Origin: Syngnathus acus
Taxonomy: Eukaryota; Chordata; Actinopteri; Syngnathiformes; Syngnathidae
Reading direction: 5' to 3'
Assembly: GCF_901709675.1 (NCBI RefSeq)
Contig: NC_051088.1
Location: 4,551,664-4,615,663, forward strand
Length of the DNA stretch: 64,000 nt
Positions 1-12,651 of this stretch are shown one piece after another. The notes under the pieces were generated by a model. That model did no database searches. It saw only the letters and a list, made by a program, of their open reading frames with translations, and was not told the DNA's origin. Positions within the stretch are counted from its first letter, which is position 1; every line of letters starts with the position of its first letter. Both the position numbers and the translations under genes were made by a program.

Positions 1-328
1 ATCTATCTGCAGTTAGTCACATTAAAATATTGAAATGTAAATGTGCTACTATTCCAGTCAAATATTCTACAGTCATGTTTGTGCAATGAATTTAGCGTGA
101 TTACATCCTGCTCTTTTATGTAAATAAGAAATAGTATTTATGTAGATGTGATACTTTTATTATAATCTTGCCATGTTATTTCAAGTAATTCCTTTGCCCC
201 ATTGAAATGTATTTCCTGCAAAAGATGAGCATATGTCACGCAAAAGTGCAGTGTTTTCCAAAAACTTTAATCTAGTCAACTCTTGTGTCCTTTCTCAGAC
301 TGGAGACGTGCTCTCACTCTCATGAAAC
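1..328. other. Upstream flank and probable 5'UTR of the first gene
   Basis: AT-rich sequence with no recognisable coding exon, RNA gene or repeat. The last bases before 329 probably belong to the 5'UTR of the coiled-coil gene. An ATG at 322 is in another frame and runs to a stop within about 50 bases, so 329 is the better start. Confidence 0.4.
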
Positions 329-3300
329 ATGAGGCGATCTGTCCGAGGTCGATCACAGGAAGAAAATCGTAAGTTACATCACACAAGGTGGAACTTTGTG
401 GCTCTTATTGGCCACAAACACAATGCCTTATCAAAAAGAATTTTCTGTGATTATACTGGACCAACAACAATGTAGAAATGTTTAAATAATCACACACTCT
501 CAGAAAAATATGCTTGTCCCTTTATCAGGTACATTATTGTGACTTGTTCCTGTAGTACCAGACAGTTTTGCCCTATCTGTTTCACCCAAAAAAACAATTA
601 CATATAAACAGTTATTTTGTACGATTAAATTACAATTTCATTTTTTAAATGCAGCTGAAAATGACCTGCAAAAATTGAAGCTACAATATCGTCAAGCTGT
701 AAAAGACAAACAGGCATACGATGACAAAATTGAAGCACTCCTCCTGAAAGACAGGCAAGTGGGTTACTTTTTTATTCTTTTTATTCGAATCAACTTTTAT
801 TGATCATTTGTGTCCTTGCCCCACGAAAACATGAATGCTCAGTCTCCTCCTGTTGACTTGAAGTGCAATTTTATTTGTCTTTTTTCATGTCTAAGCAGCA
901 GGGAGATCCAAAGGCTCCAGACTGAACAAGATGAAATGCAACACATCCTCACCATCGCTCAGAGTAATTGCAACCAAAAGAAAGAAGTCAATGCTACGTC
1001 AGATCTTCATAGTCTTTTGAACAATGAGGAGAAAATAGAGGAAGAGCTACAGTTGAACAAAATCAAACTAGTGGCTTTCAAAAAGGAGGTGAGAACTGTT
1101 ATGCTAAAAAACGTTGCTTTAATGCTGCAGAGTGTCATGGGAACACCCCACCTTTGGCTTTCTTTCCAGATTGTAGAATGGGAGAGGAAGCTGGTCGCAC
1201 AGAGGGGGCTGACTGCACCGCATAATGCAAAATGTGAAGACACTTCTATCAAGGATATCGTGTCGAAAGAGGACAAACTATACAAGGTCAGTGCTTCATC
1301 ACGAGCATCTATCAGCGTTCAAAGCCGAAAGCAGTCACGTAACATTCCTTTTTAAAGGGTCATATATGCTTCAATGAGCTGATGATTAGGAACGGCCAGT
1401 TAAAGCAGGAAATAGATACGCTGGAGATGCAAAAGAGCGAGTTCCTGCAAATTCAGCTTCAGCTGAGGAAGGTCAGTCCCGTGAAAGCTACTGTTCAAAT
1501 GTTTCTGTAAAATTCATGATGCAATTGTGTTTAGCATTGCTCTAGTTTGTCACTGCAGGAATGCGAAAATTGCTTCTGAACGGCAAATGTTTGCTGATGA
1601 CCGTGTTGTCTTCTCCAGGAGTTGCAAGCCCTCCGCAAGGAAATTTCTGACTTGAGCGCTATGTGTACTAAAGCCAACAACGCCAGGTGAATCTTTATCT
1701 TTACATCTTAGTAGTTTCTTTACCTGTTCAACCACAAGTGCACATATGTAAGTTGATCTGATTTCTTTTTATCTTCCACAAGTAAGTGAAGGAACTGTTT
1801 TTTACACATGCTAAATATCCATCGAATCCCCTATATTCAGGTTGTGGGTAAACTCGAGCCTATGCCAGCTGACTTTGGGCGAGGGGTGGCCTGCACCATG
1901 AACTGGTCAATCCGAATTCCCATGAGAACAAACATTCTTTAACAATTTTGACAATTTTCGTTTTCAATTTGCCTATCGTTTTGCAATGTGGGAGGAAGCA
2001 ACTTCTATGAAACTGTGTTAATTTTAAAGTTGCATGCATTTCCACACGTGCGGGATAACCTTAATTGACTCATCACACCATACAAACTGAAGTGGGAGCA
2101 ATTCGGAAAGAGGATGCAGTTATCCCACTGCCTTGTAAAGTTGTGGCATGAACAAAACACAAAGGGGTTCCAGCAAACCAACCTCTTTTGAGCTAAAGCT
2201 GCTGAAAGACATTCTACAATCTATAGTACTGGATCGTCTTAAAATACCTATGGAGTTGGTAGTCATGCTCACGTAAATAAAACCTAGCGTCATTGTGACC
2301 TCTAGTGGACACATGTGGCAAAAGCAGTTCAATTTATCGAACAAATGACACGGTGTTCTGTAAACCACTTTGCAACACCTCTGGTCTATATTAGACTGAT
2401 AGACTGGCCACCAGTCCAGGGTGTACACCTCCTTGCACTTGCACCCAAAGCCAGTTGAGAAAAGGTCCAGCTCACCAGTGAACCAATGAAGGGATGGAAA
2501 AATAAGTGATGCAATGTTTCATTTTCATCCTTAAAGCGTTTGACTGTTCGTTAACCAATGTGGCGACCCTTAGCGTTACAATCCAGGTAAAACAGAAGAA
2601 GCTGAAGGAACAAAAGGTTCAGTTTGACGCTCAGTACACTCAAACAACAACCAACTTGGAGCATGAAATCGCCACACACTGCAATCTTGAGGTTATGGTC
2701 AATGTCAAGAATGCTGGTGATGAGGGCTCCGACCGTGAAAAAGGTGATATTTTATGATACTCTCGTAGATGGATGGCTGCATAATGGACAAGCACTCATC
2801 TGTCTAAGAACCAGCATGAATATGATATTTCTGGATAAAAAATAACAAAGCATATACTCTGTCTGAGGGTAAATGCTTTTAAAAACTCCCACAGAAGATC
2901 TGCTGGAGCATCTTGAAAGGATGACTTATCTGGAAGATACCATCAGGAAAATCTTGATAGAGACGGGAGAGAGTGACCTGGACACATTGGTGGAAAACTT
3001 TTTAGCATGTAGGTCAAAATTCAATAAATTGAGAAGTCAAAGGAGCGATTTTCCTTTATAAAGTATTTTGTGTTTTCTTTTTTTTCATCAGTGGAGGAGG
3101 AGAACTATTCCTTACTGAGCTACGTCAACTGTCAGCACTGGCATATAGAGGACATTAAGCATCAGATCGCTCAGGTTAGTTCTGCTTCTATACAACACTG
3201 GGTCAATGGGAAAATTCAGTTCAACTGTCATTTGACTTGATGCAGCGCTTGCTCTGTTCCACCCACAGCTTTACAAGGAGAGTGAGTTCTTTGTTACTGA

Positions 3301-4477
3301 GCAAAAACAGCAAGCTCAGGACCGCCAAGCTCTTCAGGCAGCCATTTCCACCAAGCAAACGACGGTTGAAGAGCAGCTGAGCGGCAACAAACAACGAATT
3401 GCTTTCCTGGAAAATATTGTACATAGGCTTAAAAAAGGTACAGCAGAGCAGCCAAGCATCCGATGTGTGTTGCAGACCGTGTAAAAGGACTGAACAATGC
3501 TTTTGGCTGATATGAAAAGCTTTGTCATGCATGTGACACTTGGTAGCTGGCAGACTAGCTTAATGTTGCTTGACCACCACCAATTGCTTTATATTGCTCC
3601 TTTCCCTGCAAGAAAACCAATGTCAATTGATGGTCAGGCGTTGCAAAGTTTGCTGCCGTCATCTAGTGGTGATGCTCTGAAATGCACTTGCATTTTGAGC
3701 TTTTGCTTGCATCTCAAGACAAAACAGTGATTTCTTGTTTCATGAAAACTAAGGCAATCAAGGCACTCATATCTCTAGGCATCGCTAAATAGAAAGTCCA
3801 GCTTGCCCCGACAGTGAGGCTAAGCAGTATAGAAAATTGATGAATGTATAACTGGACAAATATCCAAGAATGCTCTCCTTTGCCACCTGCTTATTTTGAC
3901 ACATCACCTAATCCATCAGAATCGCCTTGATTGCGTACACAGTACATCGAAATCTGATGTACTGTGTAATCTCCCTTCAGTGCAAAAAGCAAATTCAAAT
4001 TAAAAAAGCATTAGAGCACACAAAATAAAATGTACAAAGCATATAAAATATATAGAAAATGCAGTTACTCATACTCACATTGTTATTTCCCAGGTGTCCA
4101 AACATTACTTGACATTAGCTATGAGAGCATCGACATGTCCAGCACTTTGAGCTCTTGCGATGGACCTCTGGATGATCATATGACGGCATGCTTGAAGCTG
4201 GTGGAGGAAAAAGTCAGCGAGTTCCTGAATCTGCAGTCCGTTATTCTCTTCCAGGAGACCTTAACACAGTGTGTATGTGCACTTGTTACAAGACATGTCA
4301 CACTTTCTGGTGTACCCTCTTGTATACACGGAGAATGCTCAATATCATATTACTCTGCCTTCTCACCCTTAGGACCTCGCTAGTGATGGATTTGGTTCCA
4401 TAGATCAATTTCGAGGGAAGGGGAACACCCCAGCAGTCAACCTGTCTGCTGCAGCTTCAACCCCGGCCCCTGAGTAG
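329..4477 (+). CDS. Coiled-coil protein of the outer-arm dynein docking family (ODAD1/CCDC63/CCDC183-like)
   Basis: Twelve coding exons are visible: 329-368, 655-754 (GC donor), 902-1088, 1170-1286, 1358-1471, 1619-1686, 2587-2743, 2895-3008, 3092-3174, 3269-3437, 4094-4272 and 4373-4477, about 478 codons. The product is almost wholly charged heptad-repeat coiled coil. A segment reading EEENYSLLSYVN in the 3092 exon resembles the conserved 'EERNFALFNYVNE' block of the ODA1 family as I recall it. Family members tether outer dynein arms to ciliary doublet microtubules (family knowledge). Which paralogue this is cannot be settled here. Codon phase closes at every junction except 1686 to 2587, where a phase-2 donor meets a phase-0 acceptor, so a small exon is missing or the frame is broken. 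The C-terminus is short and alanine/proline-rich. Confidence 0.68.
1841..2000 (+). repeat. Degenerate dispersed teleost repeat in intron
   Basis: The stretch contains 'GAGCCTATGCCAGCTGACTT', then 'CATGAACTGGTCAAT' and later 'CAATGTGGGAGGAAGC'. These are recognisable pieces of a very common fish interspersed repeat, here strongly decayed and interrupted by AT-rich sequence. A related element lies in opposite orientation at about 2385-2480, and another at 12840-13045. The family name is not certain. Confidence 0.5.
2385..2480 (-). repeat. Degenerate dispersed teleost repeat, reverse orientation
   Basis: On the minus strand this reads as a decayed copy of the 'CCCTGGACTGGTGGCCAGTC' type of fish interspersed repeat, including the block about an ancestor's gain (CAACTGGCTTTGGGTGC). 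It sits in the same intron as the copy at 1841-2000, in the opposite orientation. Confidence 0.45.
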
Positions 4478-6909
4478 GGCTTATTCCTTACCTACTTCAT
4501 GAAATCAGAACCAGATGTAACAGCCAAGGACCAAATACGTTAGTGTATATGTATAGCCATAGAGTGGAGCACAACAAAAGTGGTATGCCTCAAACGCCAA
4601 TATTCAAACCACCAGGCAAAACAAAACATACTGGGTCCATTCAGTATGATGTGAACATCTACAAATATATATTTTTTTTTAATCAAAGTAGATGCTAATA
4701 TGAAAAGCATGTAGTTGAAAGAAGGGCTTATTTGTGAAAACAATTAGTAAAAAAATCTATTCTTGTGATGAACAACCTTTTCAATCTTCTAGAAAAAAAA
4801 AACCTAGTGATTATAAGACCTGCTAAGAAACAGCTGGATCAGTTGCACATTACTTTTTAGTGTAATAAGAAAAGCGCTTTGTGAAAGGCAATCATAGACA
4901 TCAAGATGAACACTACCAAAGACATTGCGACATTTATACTTTGCAAAAACAGTGATTGATCAACATGCTGGAACCTTTTCATCTGAGGTATGTGCTTCCA
5001 ATCTGTGAATATTTTGTTAGACTTTACATGAGAAATGAAATGATTATTTGAGGTTTAGAGGTGAGGTGTTAGACTTTGGCACCAGCTGGGCCATGCAGTT
5101 TGGCAGATAAAAGCACTACCATAAAAATGAACAGCACTCTTGAGGCTCTACAGTACATGTTGTCAAAGGTACATCAACAAATTATTATGCAAAACCTGTG
5201 AATTGTGTTCATGTTGTTGTCACGGGGTGTTGTGTTTATTTTTGGTGTAAGGCAAAGATAAACATTCCCAGTCTCTAGGAAAGCAGAAGAATTTGAACGT
5301 GCAAATCCTTGCATTTTTCAGGTCTTTTAGTTGCCCTGATAAATTTGTCTAAAATTTGTGTTTATTGATCATTTTCATGGGGGGAGGCGGGATACAAATT
5401 GAAAGTACTGTATATTATGTGATATGCAGAGAGGACAAAGCCCGAAAAGGCAGTCGTTCAGCAACCAAAGGAGGACATGAGAGGATGGCGTCCCACGGCA
5501 ACACACAAGTGGGTGAGTATATGAGAGGACCAGTGACAGGAAATGTTATTTATGTTGGATTACATATATCACTAAAATGAGGGTTTCGTCTTCTGATTCA
5601 GAAAGAAAACACGAGGACTAGGGGTCTGGTGTTGTGCATAGAACATGCACCAACAATGAGCTGCTCTGCATTAGCCATTCATACTTGGATGATGGCAAAT
5701 AGTGAGGCTGGTCCTGATGTGCAGATGTTTCCATGTGGACTACGGCAGTTTTCACGCACATGTTCACTTTCAATATGGATCAGAGTCAGTGTTTTACACC
5801 AGGTCCCTGATAAACTGCTTCTCCAGAATTGTGCTAGTAGCGATGGCCCGTCAAAGCACAAAACTGGACTGGGAAAAAAAACCTCTGGACTTTGAAATGA
5901 ATCTGTCAATCTTTAATTAACACAGTTACTTTGTGTTATGACACTTGCATTTAGTTTCAACTTGAAGCAGAGTGGATGGCAATGGAACTAAAAATAAGCT
6001 GATGATGGTTATGAATTCTTGGACATGAGTAGCTTTTGAAGACCTCAATTTATTTTTAGTTCAACCATTGGCTTGCAATTCCATGGCATGTGCAAGATAA
6101 GAGCAACAAGACGACAGGACAGTAAAACCTCAAATTTGTATTCGATAATTTTTTATTATCAAGCCATTCTGAATGTCCTGTGGGAAATGTATGATATCAC
6201 CTGAGGGAGGAAGAAAAATATACTCAACAAGAAAAGTGAGGGGAAATGGATTGAGTGTATAAAATGAGTGGCTTCAGGATCTGATTTCTTTGAGGATATC
6301 CAGTGGCCAACAGCAGTGAGTCGTACATCTTATGTTTCGATTCCTTATGACAGGTAAAAAAAAAAACACTTGGTGTTTCAGAACCTTTTACTAGATCAGA
6401 CGTCCTTCATTGGGTCATCAGGTATACACTTAAAAGTCATTGTCTATGTGCAAAAAAGTCATTGTCTATGCGTGTTCAATCTGACAGTCTTCAAGTATGC
6501 TTTTGGGTCAATATGAGACTGCATGCTATGGTGGGAAAATGAAGCTTCTAATGTGCGCATGCTATGGTGGGAAAATGAAGCTTCTAATGTGCTACATGAA
6601 CCACATGTATTTTTCCCTACTCTGGATGGCAGTCTGTTTAACATTGGGCTGAAATCACACTGATTTGCCATTTTTTAAACTAAACCGACAGTACCGTCTC
6701 GAGGAGTCGAGAAATACAACTGGTTCATGAAGCACATTTGAAACTTCATTTTCCCATCAACATCAATGTCACAGCCAGTTGACATTCAAACAAATTAAGC
6801 ATTAACAGAATATAACATACTGATCACAAACGTATTCCAAGTATACTCAAGTACAAACATGATTGCTGAATAATCCTGAAGTAAATCATTACTATTTTCC
6901 TCAATGGTA
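4478..6909. other. Intergenic region between convergent genes
   Basis: The two flanking genes converge here, so it should hold both 3'UTRs. Several short open frames (for example near 5629-5900) have no splice context or recognisable product. Apart from a small tandem duplication at 6521-6592, nothing was recognised. Confidence 0.5.
6521..6592. repeat. Two-copy tandem repeat, 36-bp unit
   Basis: The unit beginning GCATGCTATGGTGGGAAAAT occurs at 6521 and again at 6557, with the two copies essentially identical. The flank has a smaller direct repeat of 'AAAAGTCATTGTCTATG' near 6433-6470. Confidence 0.85.
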
Positions 6910-9900
6910 TTACTTAAAAGATCCAGAGTGGTCCATGTGAATCACCCTATTTTCCCGTCGTGATCGCTCCACCTCAAACACCAGCAAGTGGCTCCTCAGT
7001 GTCTCCTCAGGACCAGAAGCGATAAGTGATGGATCATTGTGCTGTGTGCACAAAGACAAAATGTTTACATTAATTCTTTGAGCATGAGATTTCTGCTGTA
7101 ATGGAAACAACAGTTCTGACTCATGAGAATCAAAGAACTCACAGTCACAGCAGAAATGAAGGCGTCTATCAAGCAGTAATCAGCTTCAGAGTGTCCGCAC
7201 AGGCCAAAATTCACAGGGCAACCCACGTTCGCTACATATTTGGTGGCTTTTTGGGTCAGAAAGTCGAACACACGAATCTCGTTGTCTTTAAATGACAACT
7301 CTCCCTGTAAAGTGGTACTTGAGATGTCATTTTGATGGCTAATGGATTTTGAGTGATATATCACAATCGAGGTTCTTTGTACCTTGCTGCCATAGATGGT
7401 TGTTTTACGTTTGCAGATATCCTCAGTGAAAGCCACCATAGAAAAGGCTGCAGTCAGACCACCTTCAAACTCCATGTTAACAACCTAGAGGAGTAACAAC
7501 AGGACAATTTGTATCATCAGGGGCAGGAACCCTTTTGACTTTGTAAGTGGATAAACACAACCTGAGACCTCTTTTTCGAAATGTTGTTTACGACCGACTA
7601 AACTGTTTCTTGCTGTGAAGTGAATTGAGTTCACCACCACACAGGACTCTTACCTCAAGTTTTTCCACAATGGGGGGGAAGAAAAAAAAATCGTCTGAAC
7701 CCTGCATAAGTCATGTCTTGAAAGACACCACAGTATTTTCAAGTATTGAACATCAGCATTTCAAGTAGAAGGTTTAACCTGATTGCTGCAGACGTCGTTG
7801 TCGCACTCGTAGACACATCGACCATACGGTCCAGTCCTCAGAGCCTCAGTTACTGTCTCGATGTCTGGCAAAGAGTTGGGGCAGATGACTGACACTGGCC
7901 AGCCAATGTGACCCTAAAGTGGAAATAGAGATAAACCAACATCAAGCATGCAAAATGTACATGTCCTACAATGCTCACCTTTTTCACTCTGTCCAGGTAG
8001 ATTTTGCTTGCCGAGTATGGACAGGTATCCTCAACTGAACAGTCCAAACAGCGATCACTAGCCCCTGTTGGCTAACGCGACATATCTCACACGTACATAT
8101 AAAACTTATTGCATTTTAACAATCCTTTATTTGAAGCTCCCCCAAAGTATAAGAATACCTTGTTTTCTGGACTGAAGTGGCTGACGAAACCAAATGACGT
8201 CACTTTCAAACACCTGCAAGAACAAAAAACTGCAATGTCATCCATTCTATCTATTCCTCCTTTGTGTCTGAACGTTTTACCTGCGTGTTCCAGCCCATTG
8301 ATGTATCAAGTCAATATCGTGGCATGATTTGGCCAGAAGAGAAAAAGAGCTCTCCGCTTCATTCCTCCAGTTTCCACGAACGAAGGAATGAGCAAAATGA
8401 TAAAAGCCGACCTGAAGAGAGAGGTGGATCACAATAGGCATACACAATTACACATTTTGGGGAAGTTTATTTTTAATCCTGCTCACTGGCTCCAAGTGCT
8501 GAATGTGGATCACATCACCAATGACATTGCTGTCAATCAGCTCCTGGAAAAACAGAATTCAATTCCATTTTTAAAGATGAAAAAAAGGAATTTTGGGGCA
8601 AAAATGAATAGCATTATTCAGTAATTCATTCAAATTATACTGAAATGTTAATTTTTTCAATTTCATTCTACCCAGGTTTCCAACCAGCTCATCAGCAGTA
8701 TTCAAGCTACAATCAATACCCAGATTTAGACCTACTTGGAAAATGTTTTAAGTGAGAGAAAATCCAACCATCAAACCACCTTTATCCTGCGGAAGTTGGG
8801 ATCGTATCGTAGAACATGACCCACACACAGCATCACACCACTCTGACGGCAAGCCTTCACAATCTCGATGCAATCTTCAGCTGTTGTCTGAAGTCACAAA
8901 TAGGTGCAGCAATACATTACAGCAAGATGCAACAGAAAAAGAATTGCAGCGTTTGCCCACCAGAGTGCATTGTTTTATATTTCACACGAATAAGTAATTC
9001 AGCCGGTTTATTCATGTGTATAGACAACCTCACTGATATTTCTGAGTTCTATTATGCAGGTGACGAGAGAAAGTGCCTTTTCCTTGAAACCACAAGGTTT
9101 ATAACAAAGCATTTTTGCTTATGAGCCTAACTAGGTTGTTTTTTGGGAGTGCAATTCAAATTCATACAAAGCAGACCTAAATGAGTTTGTGATGTGCGAC
9201 AAAAACGATAGTTGGAGACCACAGTAAACATTCACTTATCACTCACGGCCATTGGTTTCTCCAGGAGAACATGGTAGCCCTTCTTTGCAAAAGCCACTGC
9301 AGGCTCCTGAAACATAAAAACAGACTAAAATGATACAAAAAAAAAAAAAAAAAAAGGGATGTGGCAAGAAACCAATACGAATATTGGTATAACTGACCTT
9401 ATGAAGGCTGTCTGGAGTGCAAATTATAACAGCGTCTGCACATTTCTCTCTTTCAGCTAAAATGTGCCAGTCTAGGATAGGCAGCAATGTAATATGGAAC
9501 AAGGCACATCACAGTCAGGATTTCAAGGTGCTTCATGCTCACCTTCACACAGGTTTTCTTCTTCAAGCTTGTACAGTTGTTTGAACTTCGTGCGGGCAAA
9601 CTTCCTGGGATCAGCTACTCCAACAATCTGCAATAATATAGTGTCATAGCTCATTGCTGCGGCTTTAGATTTTATTTCAGGCTCGCTCCAGCACCCTGTT
9701 GTTATTTAATGATTTCTCTGATGTAATCGAATTGGAATCAATAAGCAATTTCAGCACATTTGTTAAGTCAGGAATGTGTATCAAATTGGTAGCCCTTTCG
9801 CATTAATTACTTAAGAACTACCTCTCAATTTAAAAAGGTTTGTCTCCTGGTGTACCTTCGCACGGTCCGGATGGATGATTGAATAGCGAGAGTAGATCTC

Positions 9901-9948
9901 CCCTCGACAACCTGCTCCCACTACGATGAGCCGGACAAGTGGACTCAT
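6910..9948 (-). CDS. Gfo/Idh/MocA-family NAD(P)-dependent oxidoreductase
   Basis: Twelve exons on the minus strand: 9856-9948, 9543-9627, 9398-9471, 9247-9306, 8780-8887, 8487-8543, 8281-8411, 8159-8213, 7979-8071, 7779-7913, 7143-7484 and 6910-7041. All phases close to give 454 residues. The N-terminus [10 protein letters not shown] is a Rossmann dinucleotide-binding turn, followed by VGVADPRKF. Near residue 100 is LLEKPMA, the EKP motif carrying the family's conserved lysine. The mid-region GNWRNE...[11 protein letters not shown] is typical of the C-terminal alpha/beta domain. A cysteine cluster ([13 protein letters not shown], then [10 protein letters not shown]) is unusual and could bind metal (inference). 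The substrate is unknown. The gene is divergent from taf10. I do not recognise a named mammalian orthologue; DHDH is a different, shorter member of the superfamily. Confidence 0.85.
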
Positions 9949-10084
9949 GTTGACGTTCCGCACTCCTTTGTGCCTGTCAAGGCGGTTTCTTCTGAGCAGC
10001 GTTTACTGGTATTTGTTCTTTTAGAATCGAGGCTTTACTTATGGAATTTGCGCTGACTTCCTGATTCAACTACATTACCACGTC

Positions 10085-10107
10085 CAACAACAACAACAAC
10101 AACAACA
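10085..10107. repeat. (CAA)n microsatellite
   Basis: About seven perfect CAA units lie roughly 140 bases upstream of the oxidoreductase start codon. Confidence 0.9.
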
Positions 10108-10260
10108 GAACCTTTAAGTTGTCAGTCACAAGCCCCGCCCTGTTGCATTCAGGAGCTGCTGCGAATTGTCAGGTTTGGAAATTGCCTCACAATAGTGTAT
10201 TCATCAATTCTGTTTTTCTATTCTGCGTATTTTCGTTAGTGTAGGAGATTGTTGAATGTA

Positions 10261-10296
<36 letters not shown>
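10261..10296. repeat. (AAT)n microsatellite
   Basis: Twelve perfect AAT units. Confidence 0.95.
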
Positions 10297-10837
10297 CAAC
10301 ACTGTCAATCAAATATGTAACACCGACGGGGTGATCATTCTTGCGGTTTATACTTAAAATGTACACACTTCGTCAAAATAAACGGACGCTAAATACTTTA
10401 TATATTTAATGGTTTGGTACCTGTGGGTTAATACACTCATGACATCAGAATAGTTTAGGTCTTATCGAGTAATTAAAAAAATAAAATAAAATTAAAAAAA
10501 AAAACCGCTTACCACGAATGTGGCAATTGCACTCGTGATGTCAATCAACTGCCTTTAAAAACCGCAGAGGAAAATTTTCATTCGGGTATTTTCGGCTAAA
10601 TTCGTCACAGTCGGACAACGAAGGTCACATGACGCCATTTGTAACGTCTGTAATGTACTTACTTAGTACTTTATATCGAGAGATAATAACGAGGCAAAGT
10701 GCGAACTACAAAAACAATATATTACAACAACGTGATCTTATATTCCTTGCAATTTTTTAGTCTAAACAATCGAGTTGAATCTGGACCTTCACCCCTGCCA
10801 TCAAATTGTGTGTCAAATAAACCCCAGTACAGTTGAT

Positions 10838-10925
10838 GGCGGTAATGCGCCTGTTTACTGGTTAGCCAACGGCCAAACAAATTCCAAAGAAAAAGAAGAG
10901 GCAGAAGAAGAAGAAGAAGAAGAAG
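10838..10925 (+). repeat. Interspersed-repeat 3' fragment with (GAA)n tail
   Basis: The core GGCGGTAATGCGCC is followed by GGTTAGCCAACGGCCAA and then a purine tract ending in (GAAGAA)n. This matches the recalled 3' end of a common fish retroposon-like repeat. A second, reverse-oriented core (AATGCGCATTACCGACACC) lies at 29468-29486. The family assignment is tentative. Confidence 0.5.
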
Positions 10926-11182
10926 TCTGGTTGGCTACAAACATTCGTGGTGATGTTCGCTAGCTCGTGACTCCGTTTTCGTTTCGTTGTACAAGGGCTT
11001 AAAGTAGCACAAGTGGGAGCTTCCTAAGCCACAAATGTCTCTTTGAGAACTCACAGGGCTGGACGTGTGGGCTTTTGAAGCCTCCTTTAACTGCTCGCCA
11101 AGAAAATAGTAGCCGACTTTTGAGCATTAGCTAGCCGCCAAGTTGTTTCTCTCCAATCTGTGAAAACGTGAACAGCATCGAC

Positions 11183-12475
11183 ATGAATGTTGACAACGCC
11201 AACCAGTCTGTCACCACCGGAATTTCGTCTAACGCCACGACGTCTTTAACTTCAAGCAATTGTACCGCAAATGAGAATGCGGCGGCCAATGTCGGCAGCA
11301 TCCCTGCGGTCACCAGCAATGGTAATTGATAAAATTCTACGATCATCTGAGAACACCGATGACATTTTTGTTACCTTCGCAAATCGTAAAAATACAATCC
11401 TAGATTCTTTTTAGTAATTTTATTACACATTTTACTCAGTAGTATGTATTTCTGCGTCGTATTTTTGACGCAATGTAACCTTGACTCACGAACCGCTTTG
11501 CTCACGAATCAGATACAAGTAAACATTGCCTCGGTTCAACATCGTTGCGGTACGCTCAGTTTTGCACTCATCCTCGGTGTGATTGTCATTTACACCATAC
11601 ATCCCTTATCTAGGCGATACCAACTGACTCCCACCACCTCCAGTTGCGATCCGGAACTTTGTCTGCAATACATCCTCAAAATGCAGTAGATTAAAATGCT
11701 TCTTTTGTATCTCTGTAAATAAAACACATTCACCTGTCTTACAGCTTCGACTCCAACCCCTATGGTGACATCCTCGTCATCATCTGACTCATCTGTACCC
11801 AATGGAGTTTATGTTCCAGGAGGCATCACTAACGGAGACATTAAGCCCGCCGTCTCCACAACCCCACTGGCTGACTTCGTCATGCAGCTGGAAGAGTACA
11901 CTCCCACGGCAAGTCTCACTTCTCGCCTCCGTGCTGTATAAAGAGGTACAAGCCTATCAAAGTAAACAACAACCTTTTCTGTTTGTTTTGTCAGATTCCT
12001 GATGCAGTGACAGGCTACTACCTCAACCGGGCTGGCTTTGAAGCATCTGATCCAAGAATGTATGTGTTTTTGGAAATTGTTAAAAATTCAGTGTGGGACA
12101 GTTATACCAAACTGTGTAAGCTTATTATTTATCTTTTTTTTTTTTTTTTAGAATACGTTTGATCTCCCTGGCCTCGCAAAAGTTCATTTCAGACATTGCC
12201 AACGACGCGCTGCAGTATTGTAAAATGAAGGGAACTGCGTCAGGAAGCTCAAGGGGCAAGACAAAGGTTTGTTTCGTCATATCCCCATGTACTTCGATGT
12301 GCATTAAAAATTAACGTATATGCATATGCCATTGTTTTTATCCTAACAAATTGATGTTCTCATGTTTTGTCATGTTGATTTGTAGGATAAGAAGTACACT
12401 CTGACAATGGAGGACCTGGCCCCTGCTCTCGCGGAATATGGCGTCAACGTCAAGAAGCCCTACTACTTTACATAG
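11183..12475 (+). CDS. taf10: TATA-box-binding protein associated factor 10 (TFIID/SAGA subunit)
   Basis: Five exons: 11183-11321, 11745-11908 (GC donor), 11995-12059, 12152-12266 and 12386-12475, giving 190 residues with all phases closed. The low-complexity Ser/Thr/Asn/Pro N-terminus is typical. From LADFVMQLEEYTPTIPDAV onward the protein matches the TAF10 histone-fold region nearly residue for residue with my recall of human TAF10, including SDPRIIRLISLASQKFISDI and the end NVKKPYYFT. TAF10 is a nuclear scaffold subunit shared by TFIID and the SAGA coactivator. A poly(A) signal lies at 12652. The second intron uses a GC donor (ACG|GCAAGT). Confidence 0.97.
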
Positions 12476-12651
12476 ATGTGTGTTCCTTTTGTATCATCTA
12501 GTTTTAATTCTTGGCTAACCTGCTAGTTTGTCAACATGCTCATTTTCAATCACATTGCTTTAGTGCAATTTTGACATGTTTTGAAATCATTGTTTAGTTT
12601 TGGGGTTCCACCTTTGACTTTTTTGTTTGTAAATGTACGTTTTATTGTGTA

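Larger units (their letters stand above)
9949..11182. promoter_or_regulatory. Divergent intergenic region between the oxidoreductase gene and taf10
   Basis: The two genes are transcribed away from each other, so both promoters and 5'UTRs should lie here. The taf10-proximal 250 bases are GC-richer with several CpGs. The interval also holds a (CAA)n tract, an (AAT)n tract and an interspersed-repeat fragment with a (GAA)n tail. No TATA box was convincing. Confidence 0.45.

Noticed and set aside
5356-5920. Possible small gene between the first two genes
   Set aside because: Frames on both strands are short and unrelated, with no splice context.
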